From assembly GCF_036320965.1 (NCBI RefSeq), contig NC_092257.1:21327913-21391912 (forward strand): 64,000 nucleotides of DNA, given 5' to 3'. Within the stretch, counting starts at the first letter, position 1, and every line of letters starts with the position of its first letter. A model generated the notes under the pieces. The model was not told the origin of the DNA. It saw only the letters and a program-made list of their open reading frames with translations, and did no database searches. The translations under genes were made by a program, and so were the position numbers. This stretch comes from Panulirus ornatus (Eukaryota > Arthropoda > Malacostraca > Decapoda > Palinuridae). Shown in pieces: positions 11,354 through 22,984 of the stretch.

Positions 11354-14300
11354 AACACGTCCGTAACTTGGGGTTGTGGCGTAGCGTTCAACACGGCAGG
11401 AACTTGGGGTTGTGGCGTAGCGTTCAACACGTCCGTAACTTGGGGTTGTGGCATAGCGTTCAACACGGCAGGAACTTGGGGCTGTGGTATAGCGTTCAAC
11501 ACGGTAGTAACTTGGGGTTGTGGCGTAGCGTTCAACACGTCCGTAACTTGGGGTTGTGGCGTAGCGTTCAACACGTCCGTAACTTGGGGTTGTGGCGTAG
11601 CGTTCAACACGGCAGGAACTTGGGGTTGTGGCGTAGCGTTCAACACGTCCGTAACTTGGGGTTGTGGCGTAGCGTTCAACACGTCCGTAACTTGGGGTTG
11701 TGGCGTAGCGTTCAACACGGTAGTAACTTGGGGTTGTGGCGTAGCGTTCAACACGTCCGTAACTTGGGGTTGTGGCATAGCGTTCAACACGGCAGGAACT
11801 TGGGGTTGTGGCATAGCGTTCAACACGGCAGGAACTTGGGGCTGTGGTATAGCGTTCAACACGGTAGTAACTTGGGGTTGTGGCATAGCGTTCAACACGG
11901 TAGTAACTTGGGGTTGTGGCATAGCGTTCAACACGGTAGTAACTTGGGGTTGTGGCATAGCGTTCAACACGGTAGTAACTTGGGGTTGTGGCGTAGCGTT
12001 CAACACGTCCGTAACTTGGGGTTGTGGCGTAGCGTTCAACACGGTAGTAACTTGGGGTTGTGGCGTAGCGTTCAACACGTCCGTAACTTGGGGTTGTGGC
12101 GTAGCGTTCAACACGTCCGTAACTTGGGGTTGTGGCGTAGCGTTCAACACGTCCGTAACTTGGGGCTGTGGTATAGCGTTCAACACGGTAGTAACTTGGG
12201 GTTGTGGCATAGCGTTCAACACGGTAGTAACTTGGGGTTGTGGTGTAGCGTTCAACACGTCCGTAACTTGGGGTTGTGGCGTAGCGTTCAACACGTCCGT
12301 AACTTGGGGTTGTGGCGTAGCGTTCAACACGTCCGTAACTTGGGGTTGTGGCGTAGCGTTCAACACGTCCGTAACTTGGGGCTGTGGTATAGCGTTCAAC
12401 ACGGCAGGAACTTGGGGTTGTGGCATAGCGTTCAACACGGCAGGAACTTGGGGTTGTGGCGTAGCGTTCAACACGGTAGTAACTTGGGGTTGTGGCGTAG
12501 CGTTCAACACGTCCGTAACTTGGGGTTGTGGCATAGCGTTCAACACGGTAGTAACTTGGGGTTGTGGCGTAGCGTTCAACACGTCCGTAACTTGGGGTTG
12601 TGGCGTAGCGTTCAACACGTCCGTAACTTGGGGTTGTGGCGTAGCGTTCAACACGTCCGTAACTTGGGGTTGTGGCGTAGCGTTCAACACGTCCGTAACT
12701 TGGGGTTGTGGCGTAGCGTTCAACACGTCCGTAACTTGGGGCTGTGGTATAGCGTTCAACACGGTAGTAACTTGGGGTTGTGGCGTAGCGTTCAACACGT
12801 CCGTAACTTGGGGTTGTGGCGTAGCGTTCAACACGTCCGTAACTTGGGGCTGTGGTATAGCGTTCAACACGGTAGTAACTTGGGGTTGTGGCGTAGCGTT
12901 CAACACGTCCGTAACTTGGGGTTGTGGCATAGCGTTCAACACGGTAGTAACTTGGGGTTGTGGCGTAGCGTTCAACACGTCCGTAACTTGGGGTTGTGGC
13001 GTAGCGTTCAACACGTCCGTAACTTGGGGTTGTGGCGTAGCGTTCAACACGGCAGGAACTTGGGGTTGTGGCATAGCGTTCAACACGGCAGGAACTTGGG
13101 GTTGTGGCGTAGCGTTCAACACGTCCGTAACTTGGGGTTGTGGCGTAGCGTTCAACACGTCCGTAACTTGGGGTTGTGGCATAGCGTTCAACACGGCAGG
13201 AACTTGGGGCTGTGGCGTAGCGTTCAACACGTCCGTAACTTGGGGTTGTGGCGTAGCGTTCAACACGTCCGTAACTTGGGGTTGTGGCGTAGCGTTCAAC
13301 ACGGTAGTAACTTGGGGTTGTGGCGTAGCGTTCAACACGTCCGTAACTTGGGGTTGTGGCGTAGCGTTCAACACGTCCGTAACTTGGGGTTGTGGCGTAG
13401 CGTTCAACACGTCCGTAACTTGGGGTTGTGGCGTAGCGTTCAACACGTCCGTAACTTGGGGTTGTGGCGTAGCGTTCAACACGGTAGTAACTTGGGGTTG
13501 TGGCGTAGCGTTCAACACGTCCGTAACTTGGGGTTGTGGCATAGCGTTCAACACGGTAGTAACTTGGGGTTGTGGCGTAGCGTTCAACACGTCCGTAACT
13601 TGGGGTTGTGGCGTAGCGTTCAACACGTCCGTAACTTGGGGTTGTGGCATAGCGTTCAACACGGCAGGAACTTGGGGCTGTGGTATAGCGTTCAACACGG
13701 CAGGAACTTGGGGTTGTGGCGTAGCGTTCAACACGTCCGTAACTTGGGGTTGTGGCGTAGCGTTCAACACGTCCGTAACTTGGGGTTGTGGCGTAGCGTT
13801 CAACACGTCCGTAACTTGGGGTTGTGGCATAGCGTTCAACACGGTAGTAACTTGGGGTTGTGGCGTAGCGTTCAACACGTCCGTAACTTGGGGTTGTGGC
13901 ATAGCGTTCAACACGGCAGGAACTTGGGGCTGTGGTATAGCGTTCAACACGGTAGTAACTTGGGGTTGTGGCATAGCGTTCAACACGGTAGTAACTTGGG
14001 GTTGTGGCGTAGCGTTCAACACGGCAGGAACTTGGGGTTGTGGCGTAGCGTTCAACACGGCAGGAACTTGGGGTTGTGGCATAGCGTTCAACACGGCAGG
14101 AACTTGGGGCTGTGGTATAGCGTTCAACACGGCAGGAACTTGGGGCTGTGGTATAGCGTTCAACACGGCAGGAACTTGGGGCTGTGGTATAGCGTTCAAC
14201 ACGGTAGTAACTTGGGGTTGTGGCGTAGCGTTCAACACGTCCGTAACTTGGGGTTGTGGCGTAGCGTTCAACACGGCAGGAACTTGGGGCTGTGGTATAG

Positions 14301-16394
14301 CGTTCAACACGGCAGGAACTTGGGGCTGTGGTATAGCGTTCAACACGGCAGGAACTTGGGGCTGTGGTATAGCGTTCAACACGGTAGTAACTTGGGGTTG
14401 TGGCATAGCGTTCAACACGGCAGGAACTTGGGGTTGTGGCATAGCGTTCAACACGGCAGGAACTTGGGGCTGTGGTATAGCGTTCAACACGGCAGGAACT
14501 TGGGGTTGTGGCATAGCGTTCAACACGGCAGGAACTTGGGGCTGTGGTATAGCGTTCAACACGGCAGGAACTTGGGGCTGTGGTATAGCGTTCAACACGG
14601 CAGGAACTTGGGGTTGTGGCATAGCGTTCAACACGGCAGGAACTTGGGGCTGTGGTATAGCGTTCAACACGGTAGTAACTTGGGGTTGTGGCGTAGCGTT
14701 CAACACGTCCGTAACTTGGGGTTGTGGCATAGCGTTCAACACGGCAGGAACTTGGGGCTGTGGTATAGCGTTCAACACGGCAGGAACTTGGGGCTGTGGT
14801 ATAGCGTTCAACACGGTAGTAACTTGGGGTTGTGGCATAGCGTTCAACACGGCAGGAACTTGGGGTTGTGGCATAGCGTTCAACACGGCAGGAACTTGGG
14901 GCTGTGGTATAGCGTTCAACACGGCAGGAACTTGGGGCTGTGGTATAGCGTTCAACACGGCAGGAACTTGGGGCTGTGGTATAGCGTTCAACACGGCAGG
15001 AACTTGGGGCTGTGGTATAGCGTTCAACACGGCAGGAACTTGGGGCTGTGGTATAGCGTTCAACACGGCAGGAACTTGGGGTTGTGGCATAGCGTTCAAC
15101 ACGGCAGGAACTTGGGGCTGTGGTATAGCGTTCAACACGGCAGGAACTTGGGGTTGTGGCATAGCGTTCAACACGGCAGGAACTTGGGGTTGTGGCGTAG
15201 CGTTCAACACGTCCGTAACTTGGGGTTGTGGCATAGCGTTCAACACGGCAGGAACTTGGGGTTGTGGCGTAGCGTTCAACACGTCCGTAACTTGGGGTTG
15301 TGGCATAGCGTTCAACACGGTAGTAACTTGGGGTTGTGGCATAGCGTTCAACACGGCAGGAACTTGGGGTTGTGGCATAGCGTTCAACACGGCAGGAACT
15401 TGGGGTTGTGGCATAGCGTTCAACACGGCAGGAACTTGGGGTTGTGGCATAGCGTTCAACACGGCAGGAACTTGGGGCTGTGGTATAGCGTTCAACACGG
15501 CAGGAACTTGGGGCTGTGGTATAGCGTTCAACACGGCAGGAACTTGGGGCTGTGGTATAGCGTTCAACACGGCAGGAACTTGGGGCTGTGGTATAGCGTT
15601 CAACACGGCAGGAACTTGGGGTTGTGGCATAGCGTTCAACACGGCAGGAACTTGGGGTTGTGGCATAGCGTTCAACACGGCAGGAACTTGGGGCTGTGGT
15701 ATAGCGTTCAACACGGCAGGAACTTGGGGTTGTGGTGTAGCGTTCAACACGGCAGGAACTTGGGGTTGTGGTGTAGCGTTCAACGCGGCAGGAACTTGCG
15801 GCTGTGGTGTAGCGTTCAACGAGGCAGTAACTTGGGGCTGTGGCGTAGCGTTCAACACGGCAGGAAGTTGGGGTTGTGGCGTAGCGTTCAACACGTCCGT
15901 AACTTGGGGCTGTGGTATAGCGTTCAACACGGCAGGAACTTGGGGCTGTGGCGTAGCGTTCAACACGGTAGTAACTTGGGGTTGTGGCGTGGCGTTCAAC
16001 ACGGTAGTAACTTGGGGTTGTGGCATAGCGTTCAACACGGTAGTAACTTGGGGTTGTGGCGTAGCGTTCAACACGTCCGTAACTTGGGGTTGTGGCGTAG
16101 CGTTCAACACGTCCGTAACTTGGGGCTGTGGTATAGCGTTCAACACGGCAGGAACTTGGGGCTGTGGTATAGCGTTCAACACGGCAGGAACTTGGGGTTG
16201 TGGTGTAGCGTTCAACACGTCCGTAACTTGGGGTTGTGGTGTAGCGTTCAACGAGGCAATAACTTGGTGCTGTGTGGTAGCGTTCAACACGTCCGTAACT
16301 TGGGGTTGTGGCATAGCGTTCAACACGGTAGTAACTTGGGGTTGTGGCGTAGCGTTCAACACGTCCGTAACTTGGGGTTGTGGTGTAGCATTGA
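11354..16394. repeat. 36-bp minisatellite, about 140 units (5.04 kb)
   Basis: The unit contains AACTTGGGGTTGTGGC, then GTAGCGTTCAACACG, then GTCCGT, GGCAGG or GGTAGT. The word AACTTGGGG stays in exact register: 11401 and 16081 differ by 4680, which is 130 x 36, so there is no net indel over that span. Variation is confined to a few positions. This keeps one plus frame (1776 codons) and two minus frames (1742 and 1696 codons) open. In each frame the variable codons change the amino acid (for example Arg, His or Tyr), which argues against purifying selection on a protein. The plus-strand ATG also lies in the antisense of the neighbouring LINE. I call it non-coding. Confidence 0.96.
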
Positions 16395-16530
16395 AGACAG
16401 CAGAACCCAAGGCTTTGGGCAGCGTTCAAGACACCAGGACCTCGCGACTGTGGGAAACCTTGAAGACAACGGGATCCTGAGCTGTGGGTAGCGTTCAGCA
16501 CAGCAGGAAGCTGACGTCACTGACTTCCCC
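16395..16530. repeat. Degenerate edge units of the 36-bp array
   Basis: After 16394 the pattern persists with much divergence (GCATTGAAGACAGCAG, GCAGCGTTCAAGACACC, TAGCGTTCAGCACAGCAGG) before dissolving into a C-run. Diverged terminal units are typical of a natural array edge. The left edge at 11354 lacks them. Confidence 0.8.
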
Positions 16531-16664
16531 CCCCCCCCCTTCACCCACCCAAACATGGCCAATAATAACAGTGCCTCTGGAAGGTGTACGACGGTGTATT
16601 TATCATTCTTTTCTCTAAGTCCGTAATGATATGTGAAGCCTTTACAAAACGATACTTACATACT

Positions 16665-16671
<7 letters not shown>

Positions 16672-16749
<78 letters not shown>
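16672..16749. repeat. (TA)n microsatellite, left flank of SINE 2
   Basis: A pure TA run ending precisely where the SINE head TATCCCTGGGGATA begins. Confidence 0.95.
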
Positions 16750-16751
<2 letters not shown>

Positions 16752-17000
16752 CCCTGGGGATAGGGGATTAAGAATACTTCCCACGTATTCCCTGCGTGTC
16801 GTAGAAGGCGACTAAAAGGGGAGGGAGCGGGGGGCTGGAAATCCTCCCCTCTCGTTTTTTTTTTTTTTTTTTAAATTTTCCAAAAGAAGGAACAGAGGGG
16901 CCCAGTTGAGGATATTCCAAAAAAGGCCCAGTCCTCTGTTCTTAGCGCTACCTCGCTAACGCGGGAAATGGCGAATAGTTTAAAAGAAAGAAAAGAAAAA

Positions 17001-17009
<9 letters not shown>
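16750..17009 (+). mobile_element. SINE copy 2, full length, flanked by (TA)n on both sides
   Basis: The most complete copy, with three parts. A head module starts TCCCTGGGGATAGGGG and runs through CGTAGAAGGCGACTAAAAGG to TCCTCCCCTCTCG. An internal T-run follows. The tail module runs from CCAAAAGAAGGAACAGAGG to CTACCTCGCTAACGCGGG and GCGAATAGTTTAAAAG. There is no open frame. The tail resembles the 3' end of the family-1 LINE, which is the basis for calling it a LINE-mobilised element. No clear pol III A/B box pair was found in the head, so its ancestry is unknown. Confidence 0.85.

Positions 17010-17071
<62 letters not shown>
17010..17071. repeat. (TA)n microsatellite, right flank of SINE 2
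   Basis: The TA run follows an A-rich SINE tail. Beyond it lies a minus-strand LINE 3' fragment. Confidence 0.95.
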
Positions 17072-17073
<2 letters not shown>

Positions 17074-17089
17074 CATATCAACATATACA

Positions 17090-17650
17090 GAAGTAATTAT
17101 ACACATACACAGACATATACATATATACACATGTACATGTTCATGCCTGCTTTCATCCATTCCTGGCGCTACCCCTGTCCCACAGGAAACAGCATCGCTA
17201 CCCCTCGCTTCAGCGAGGTAGCACCAGAAATACAGACAAAATGGCCACATTCGTTCACACTCAGTCTCTAGCTGTCATGTGTAATGCACAGAAACCACAG
17301 CTCCCTTTCCACATCCAGGCCCCACAGAACTTTCCATGGTTTACCCCAGACGCTTCACATGCCCTGGTTCAGTCCATTGACAGAACGTCGACCCCGGTAT
17401 ATCACATCGTTTCAATTGATTCTATTCCTTGCACGCCTCTAGATTGTTCAGGCCCTGATCGCTCAAAATCTTTTTCACTCCATCCTTCCACGTTAGTCTC
17501 CCACTTCTCCTCGATCCCTCCACCTCTGACACATATATCCTCTTGGTCAACCTTTCCTCACTCATTCTCTCCATGTGACCAAACCATTTCAATACACCCT
17601 CTTCTGCTCCCTCAACCACACTCTTTTTATTACCACACATCTCTCTTACC
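17090..17650 (-). mobile_element. Family-1 LINE fragment F (C-terminus and 3' UTR)
   Basis: Minus-strand translation shows [20 protein letters not shown] and then [15 protein letters not shown], the C-terminal block shared with copies B, C and D, followed by 3' untranslated sequence. Homology stops abruptly at about 17650, so everything upstream of the CGNKKSVVE block is missing. The last part of the 3' UTR is rearranged relative to copy C. Confidence 0.85.
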
Positions 17651-17659
17651 TGATGAAAT

Positions 17660-17890
17660 GTGGCAGAACAAAAGAACAATCAAAAGAAATGGATTTACAT
17701 TTAAGATATTTTTCATAACAACTGTAATGAGAACACAAATAATGATAATGGTGATAATGATAATGATGATAAGTAGAAAAAAGATGATCACGGGGATTTT
17801 GCATTTGTGGCCAAAACATTTGCCTTACCTAGCACAGAATTTACAGATCGCAACCTCAAGTTACGCCAAACACATCCAAATACGAGATTC

Positions 17891-17938
<48 letters not shown>

Positions 17939-18625
17939 GTGACAAAGAAAATTATTTAAGATCAGTCGTCTCTGATCACTGCTCAGGTATTCTCTGAGGT
18001 GATGGCACCTATCCAACCCCACCCCACTGAGCCCACTTACGCCCCTTGCCCACCCACGCCCCCATCGTCACCCACCCACTTGGAACAGGGTAGTGATCCC
18101 AGTGGGATGGGGGAGATTGAGGCTCTAACCTCAGTACGTACCTGGCCAATTGAGCTGAGATCAGTACCATCTGATCACAGCCCAAGATCTCTGAGCCTAG
18201 TGAGGCCAGCGCTCCGCGTTCTGAGCCCTAATCTCCACCCCACTGGGCTCACTTCCCTGATCTAAGTAAGTGGGTGAGGATGGGGGCCTGAGTAGGCAAG
18301 TGGGTCGGGTGGGCAAGGGGTGCAGTTGAGCTCAGTGGGTGGGTCGGATGACACGGGCCCTAAGATGGTTCCTTATCAGGGGTTATCAAGATAGATATGG
18401 TCGTTAGGGTGACAAGGTAAGTAACTAGGGTGGTTATACCGTGGTTAGGGCCGGCCAGTGTGCCTGGCTAGGGTGGTGTGTGGCCGGGATGAATGGCTAG
18501 GGGTCTGGGAGCGAGGGAGCCGGCCGGCTGGCTAGGGTGGGAGGTGTTGCTGGTATAAAACCGACCAAATATAGTGTGGGCGCGACCATACTTCACTACT
18601 GTAGGATAGATATATATATATATAG
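17660..18625. other. No gene recognised; (CA)n at 17898-17934
   Basis: AT-rich sequence with a short (GATAAT)-like patch near 17740-17775 and a CA microsatellite at 17898-17934. From 18000 it is GC-richer with recurring GAGCYYA words but no stable period. No convincing gene. Confidence 0.4.
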
Positions 18626-18627
18626 GC

Positions 18628-18925
18628 TTACCCTCCCTGCCCACCTCGAACCTCCCTGCACACCACTACCCTCTCTGCACACCATTACCCTCCCTGCACA
18701 CCCCTACCCTCCCTGCCCACCACTACCCTGAATGCACACCACAACCCTCCCTGCACACCACTACCCTCCCTGCACACCCCTACCCTCCCTGCACACCACA
18801 ACCCGCCCTACACCACAACCGTCATGCCCGCCACTACCCTCCCTGCACACCACTACCCTCCCTGCACACCACTACCCTCCCTGCACACCACTACCCTCCC
18901 TGCCCACCATTAACCTCCCTGTCTA
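18628..18925. repeat. 19-bp minisatellite, about 15 units
   Basis: The unit is close to CACTACCCTCCCTGCACAC, with variants ATTACC, CCTACC and GCCCACC. It degrades gradually to about 19090. Confidence 0.92.
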
Positions 18926-19099
18926 CCTCTTCCCCTCCAACCCCTCCACTACCCCTAGAATCTCTGCCCACCAGTACCAACAGCCTCACTACCCACCATT
19001 ACCCACCCTCCCAGAGTCTACCATTACCCATACCCCCTCTTTGGCCCACCCATACCAACCCTGCCACCACTTACCCTATCCTCCGTGCCCACCATGAGC

Positions 19100-19795
19100 A
19101 ACGCAAAAACAAAGAATAATAATAAAATCGTGAATACAAAACGCAAAATACAAAATACCCATTGTGAGCAGATCAAGAAATTCGATGTGAATGTATTATG
19201 AGTAAATTTTGAGTTGTATGAGTAACCCTCGGTGGATAGATTATGAGCGATTCTTGTGTGAGGGGTGTACGTGAGATAATGTAACGCGTGGTAAATTATG
19301 AGTATGCAAACAGACAACAGATTGTGAGTCAGTCCGACGTACAGGCTACTGGTACAACTTGTGAGTAATTTTGACTCAGATGTATCAGAAGTAATCCCTG
19401 TGAGGTTTAATGAGGAGTAACCCAGTATATCCAGATTTGCGAGTGGACCTCATTTGAGTAGCGGGGGGGAATATGAGTAACTGAGTTTGAGTAAACCCTG
19501 ACCGAGGCCTGTGAGGTTGGGATATGGGCCAATCCATGTGAGTAGACTGTGAGTAATCAACTTATGAGAAGATGAGTGAACCCAGTAGCTCAAATATGAG
19601 AAAGTAAATCATGCAGGCAGATTATGAGACACTCTTCATGAGTGGAGATTGTACCCACTGTGAGTCTGTAATGAGAAATTGCCGTAGAGCTAAATTATGA
19701 ATATAATACCTTGTGGGAAGACATAGATGATTATAAGCAGCCATGAGTGAAAATAATCATGTTAATAATTTTATGAGAAGAGAATGAAGATTAAA
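19100..19795. repeat. Decayed TGAGTA-rich tandem region
   Basis: The word TGAGTA or GAGTAA recurs at irregular spacings of about 25-40 bases throughout, with little other conservation. It leads into the clear 25-bp array at 19796. I read it as an ancient, largely decayed array, which is inference. Confidence 0.5.
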
Positions 19796-19945
19796 CAGAT
19801 CTGAGTAGATTGTAAGTAATCTGTTCTGAGTAGATTGTGAACAATCTGTTCTGAGTTGATTGTGAACAATCTGATCTGAGTAGATTGTGAGCAATCAGTT
19901 CTGAGTAGATTTTGAGCATCTGTTCTGAGTAGATTGTGAGCAATG
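19796..19945. repeat. 25-bp minisatellite, about 6 units
   Basis: Units contain CTGTTCTGAGTAGATTGTGA followed by GCAAT or ACAAT, with small length differences. Confidence 0.88.
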
Positions 19946-20129
19946 GTAGATTATATAATCGACCACTTCCCATAATTTGGATTAATTCCTTGTTGATGAA
20001 TAAAGTGAAACATGCAAGACTTTCCAGTGGCATCAAATATCTGTGACCAAATATCTATGACCAAGTTACCCGTGATTAATTAGTGATAAGACCAAATACC
20101 CGTCACTGAATATCAATACTGAATATCCA

Positions 20130-20845
20130 GATCTCTTTCACAAGAACGGTCGTGGATCGCCGCGTCGTAATATTCGTGAGTTATACCATACGAATATTCC
20201 TGGGTTGTGATGCAAATACTCGTACACTGTAGCTTAAGAATAAGACACGTTGGAGCGTTAGAATATCCGTGAGTCGTAACATACAAATATTCGTAGATTG
20301 TATCTCTAGAATATCCGAGTGTCATAGTATACAAATACTCGTTCGTTGTAGCTTTGAGAATATTCGTGAGTCGTGGTATGTGAATACTCGTTCGTAACTT
20401 AAGAATATCCTTGGTCGTGACTTAAGAATATCCGTGGCTCGTAGTGTAGAAGTACTCGTTCGTTGTCGCCTCAGACTATCCTCGGGTCTTAGCTTCAGAA
20501 TATCCTCGGGTCTTAGCTTCAGAATATCCTCGGGTCGTAGCTGAAGAATATCCTCGGGTCGTAGCTGAAGAATATCCTCGGGTCGTAGCTGAAGAATATC
20601 CTCGGGTCGTAGCTGAAGAATATCCTCGGGTCTTAGCTTCAGAATATCCTCGGGTCGTAGCTGAAGAATATCCTCGGGTCGTAGCTGAAGAATATCCTCG
20701 GGTCTTAGCTTCAGAATATCCTCGGGTCGTAGCTGAAGAATATCCTCGGGTCGTAGCTGAAGAATATCCTCGGGTCGTAGCTGAAGAATATCCTCGGGTC
20801 GTAGCTGAAGAATATCCTCAGGTCGTAGCTTAAGAATATTCGTGG
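20130..20845. repeat. 24-bp minisatellite with a decay gradient
   Basis: From about 20472 to 20830 the 24-bp unit GAATATCCTCGGGTCGTAGC plus TGAA (or CTTAGC plus TTCA) repeats about 16 times almost perfectly. From 20130 to 20470 related but increasingly diverged units (GAATATTCGTGAGTCGTA-like) appear. The homogeneous core and diverged left flank fit turnover by unequal exchange in the core. Confidence 0.92.
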
Positions 20846-20926
20846 GTCATGGCGCAATCTTCACCAGGGATCTTCTATCTCTCCGCCCCAGGATGCACCT
20901 GGCGTAGGCGGAGGTCATGGTAGGGT

Positions 20927-20930
<4 letters not shown>

Positions 20931-21020
<90 letters not shown>
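20931..21020. repeat. (GA)n microsatellite
   Basis: A pure GA run of about 90 bases. It is followed by a G-rich spacer with several runs of four or more G and then a second GA tract at 21193. Confidence 0.96.
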
Positions 21021-21021
<1 letters not shown>

Positions 21022-21189
21022 AATGGGGGTTGTGGGGTGGGGGGGGGAGGTGATGGGTTTAGAGGTGGGTTGGGGTGAGGTTGTAGGGGGGAAGGGAGGG
21101 GAAGGTGGGAAGTGAATGGTGGTGTGGGTGAGGAAGGGTTAGTTAAGTGGAGGAGCGGTGGGGGAGGAGGAGGGAGTTGTTTTACGGGG

Positions 21190-21192
<3 letters not shown>

Positions 21193-21264
<72 letters not shown>
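21193..21264. repeat. (GA)n microsatellite
   Basis: A second GA run, followed by G-runs. Together with the previous tract it makes a roughly 350-base purine-rich strand. Confidence 0.96.
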
Positions 21265-21268
<4 letters not shown>

Positions 21269-21483
21269 GGTGCGGGGGGGGGGGGAGGGGAGGCATTCAT
21301 ACGCACCTGCGTTAATCATAACGGCCCAGCACAAGGACCCGATGATCAACACCGCTCGCTAAGGATCATTTACATACCCTCCCAGGCCGGGGGAAAGTCA
21401 CCCTTATGGACCCCTGCCGCTTGGCACTGTCTCAGTCCGGGTGCCGCTGAATTATGGGGACTGGGCAAGTTCAGGTCCTACTG

Positions 21484-22877
21484 TGTTGGGTGAGTTCTGT
21501 AGCCCCGGCCAGGTGCTGGTGTTCTCTGTAGCCCCGGCCAGGTGTTGGGTGAGTTCTGTAGCCCCGGCCAGGTGCTGGTGTGCTCTGTAGCCCCGGCCAG
21601 GTGCTGGTGTTCTCTGTAGCCCCGGCCAGGTGTTGGGTGAGTTCTGTAGCCCCGGCCAGGTGCTGGTGTTCTCTGTAGCCCCGGCCAGGTGCTGGTGTTC
21701 TCTGTAGCCCCGGCTAGGTGCTGGTGAGCTCTGTAGCCCCGGCCAGGTGCTGGTGAGCTCTGTAGCCCCGGCCAGGTGCTGGTGTTCTCTGTAGCCCCGG
21801 CCAGGTGTTGGGTGAGTTCTGTAGCCCCGGCCAGGTGCTGGTGTTCTCTGTAGCCCCGGCCAGGTCCTAGTGTTCTCTGTAGCCCCAGCCAGGTGCTGGT
21901 GAGTTCTGTAGCCCCGGCCAGGTGCTGGTGTTCTCTGTAGCCCCGGCCAGGTGCTGGTGTTCTCTGTAGCCCCGGCCAGGTGCTGGTGAGCTCTGTAGCC
22001 CCGGCCAGGTGCTGGTGAGCTCTGTAGCCCCGGCCAGGTGCTGGTGTTCTCTGTAGCCCCGGCCAGGTGCTGGTGAGTTCTGTAGCCCCGGCCAGGTGCT
22101 GGTGAGCTCTGTAGCCCGGCCAGGTGCTGGTGTTCTCTGTAGCCCCGGCCAGGTGCTGGTGAGTTCTGTAGCCCCGGCCAGGTGCTGGTGAGCTCTGTAG
22201 CCCCGGCCAGGTGCTGGTGAGTTCTGTAGCCCCGGCCAGGTGCTGGTGAGTTCTGTAGCCCCGGCCAGGTGCTGGTGTGCTCTGTAGCCCCGGCCAGGTG
22301 CTGGTGAGTTCTGTAGCCCCGGCCAGGTGCTGGTGTGCTCTGTAGCCCCAGCCAGGTGCTGGTGTGCTCTGTAGCCCCGGCCAGGCGCTGGTGTGCTCTG
22401 TAGCCCCGGCCAAGTGCTGGTGTGCTCTGTAGCCCCAGCCAGGTGCTGGTGAGTTCTGTAGCCCCGGCCAGGTACTGGTGTGCTCTGTAGCCTCGGCCAG
22501 GTGCTGGTGAGCTCTGTAGCCCCGGCCAGGTGCTGGTGTGCTCTGTAGTCCCGGCCAGGTGCTGGTGTTCTCTGTAGCCCCGGCCAGGTGCTGGTGTTCT
22601 CTGTAGTCCCGGCCAGGTACTGGTGAGCTCTGTAGCCCCGGCCAGGTGCTGGTGAGTTCTGTAGCCCCGGCCAGGTGCTGGTGTTCTCTGTAGCCCCGGC
22701 TAGGTGCTGGTGAGTTCTGTAGTCCCGGCCAGGTGCTGGTGAGTTTTGTAGCCCCGGCCAGGTGCTGGTGTTCTCTGTAGCCCCGGCCAGGTGCTGGTGT
22801 GCTCTGTAGCCCCGGCCAGGTGCTGGTGTTCTCTGTAGCCCCGGCCAGGTACTGGTGAGTTCTGTAGCCCCAGCCAA
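21484..22877. repeat. 29-bp minisatellite, about 48 units
   Basis: The unit is CTGTAGCCCCGGCCAGGTGC followed by TGGTG and a variable end (TTCT, AGCT, AGTT or TGCT). Some units are 30 bp (GTTGGGTGAG variant) and one lacks a C. Three units make 87 bases, so translation repeats every 29 residues and gives open frames of 488 and 336 codons on the minus strand. These are artefacts of the repeat. Confidence 0.96.
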
Positions 22878-22984
22878 TTGAACATGAAGCTATGCCTGTG
22901 TAAAGTGGGTCATGTCTCTTAGAAGTAGCAGTGTGCCACTTCAAACATCACTTAAGTATGTTTAAGTATAAATAGTTACTTACA

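Noticed and set aside
11354..16394. A CRISPR array
   Set aside because: Units are directly adjacent with no unique spacers, and the context is eukaryotic.
21478..22944. A 488-codon repeat protein on the minus strand
   Set aside because: Translation of the 29-bp array; a second frame is equally open and copy-length changes shift the frame.
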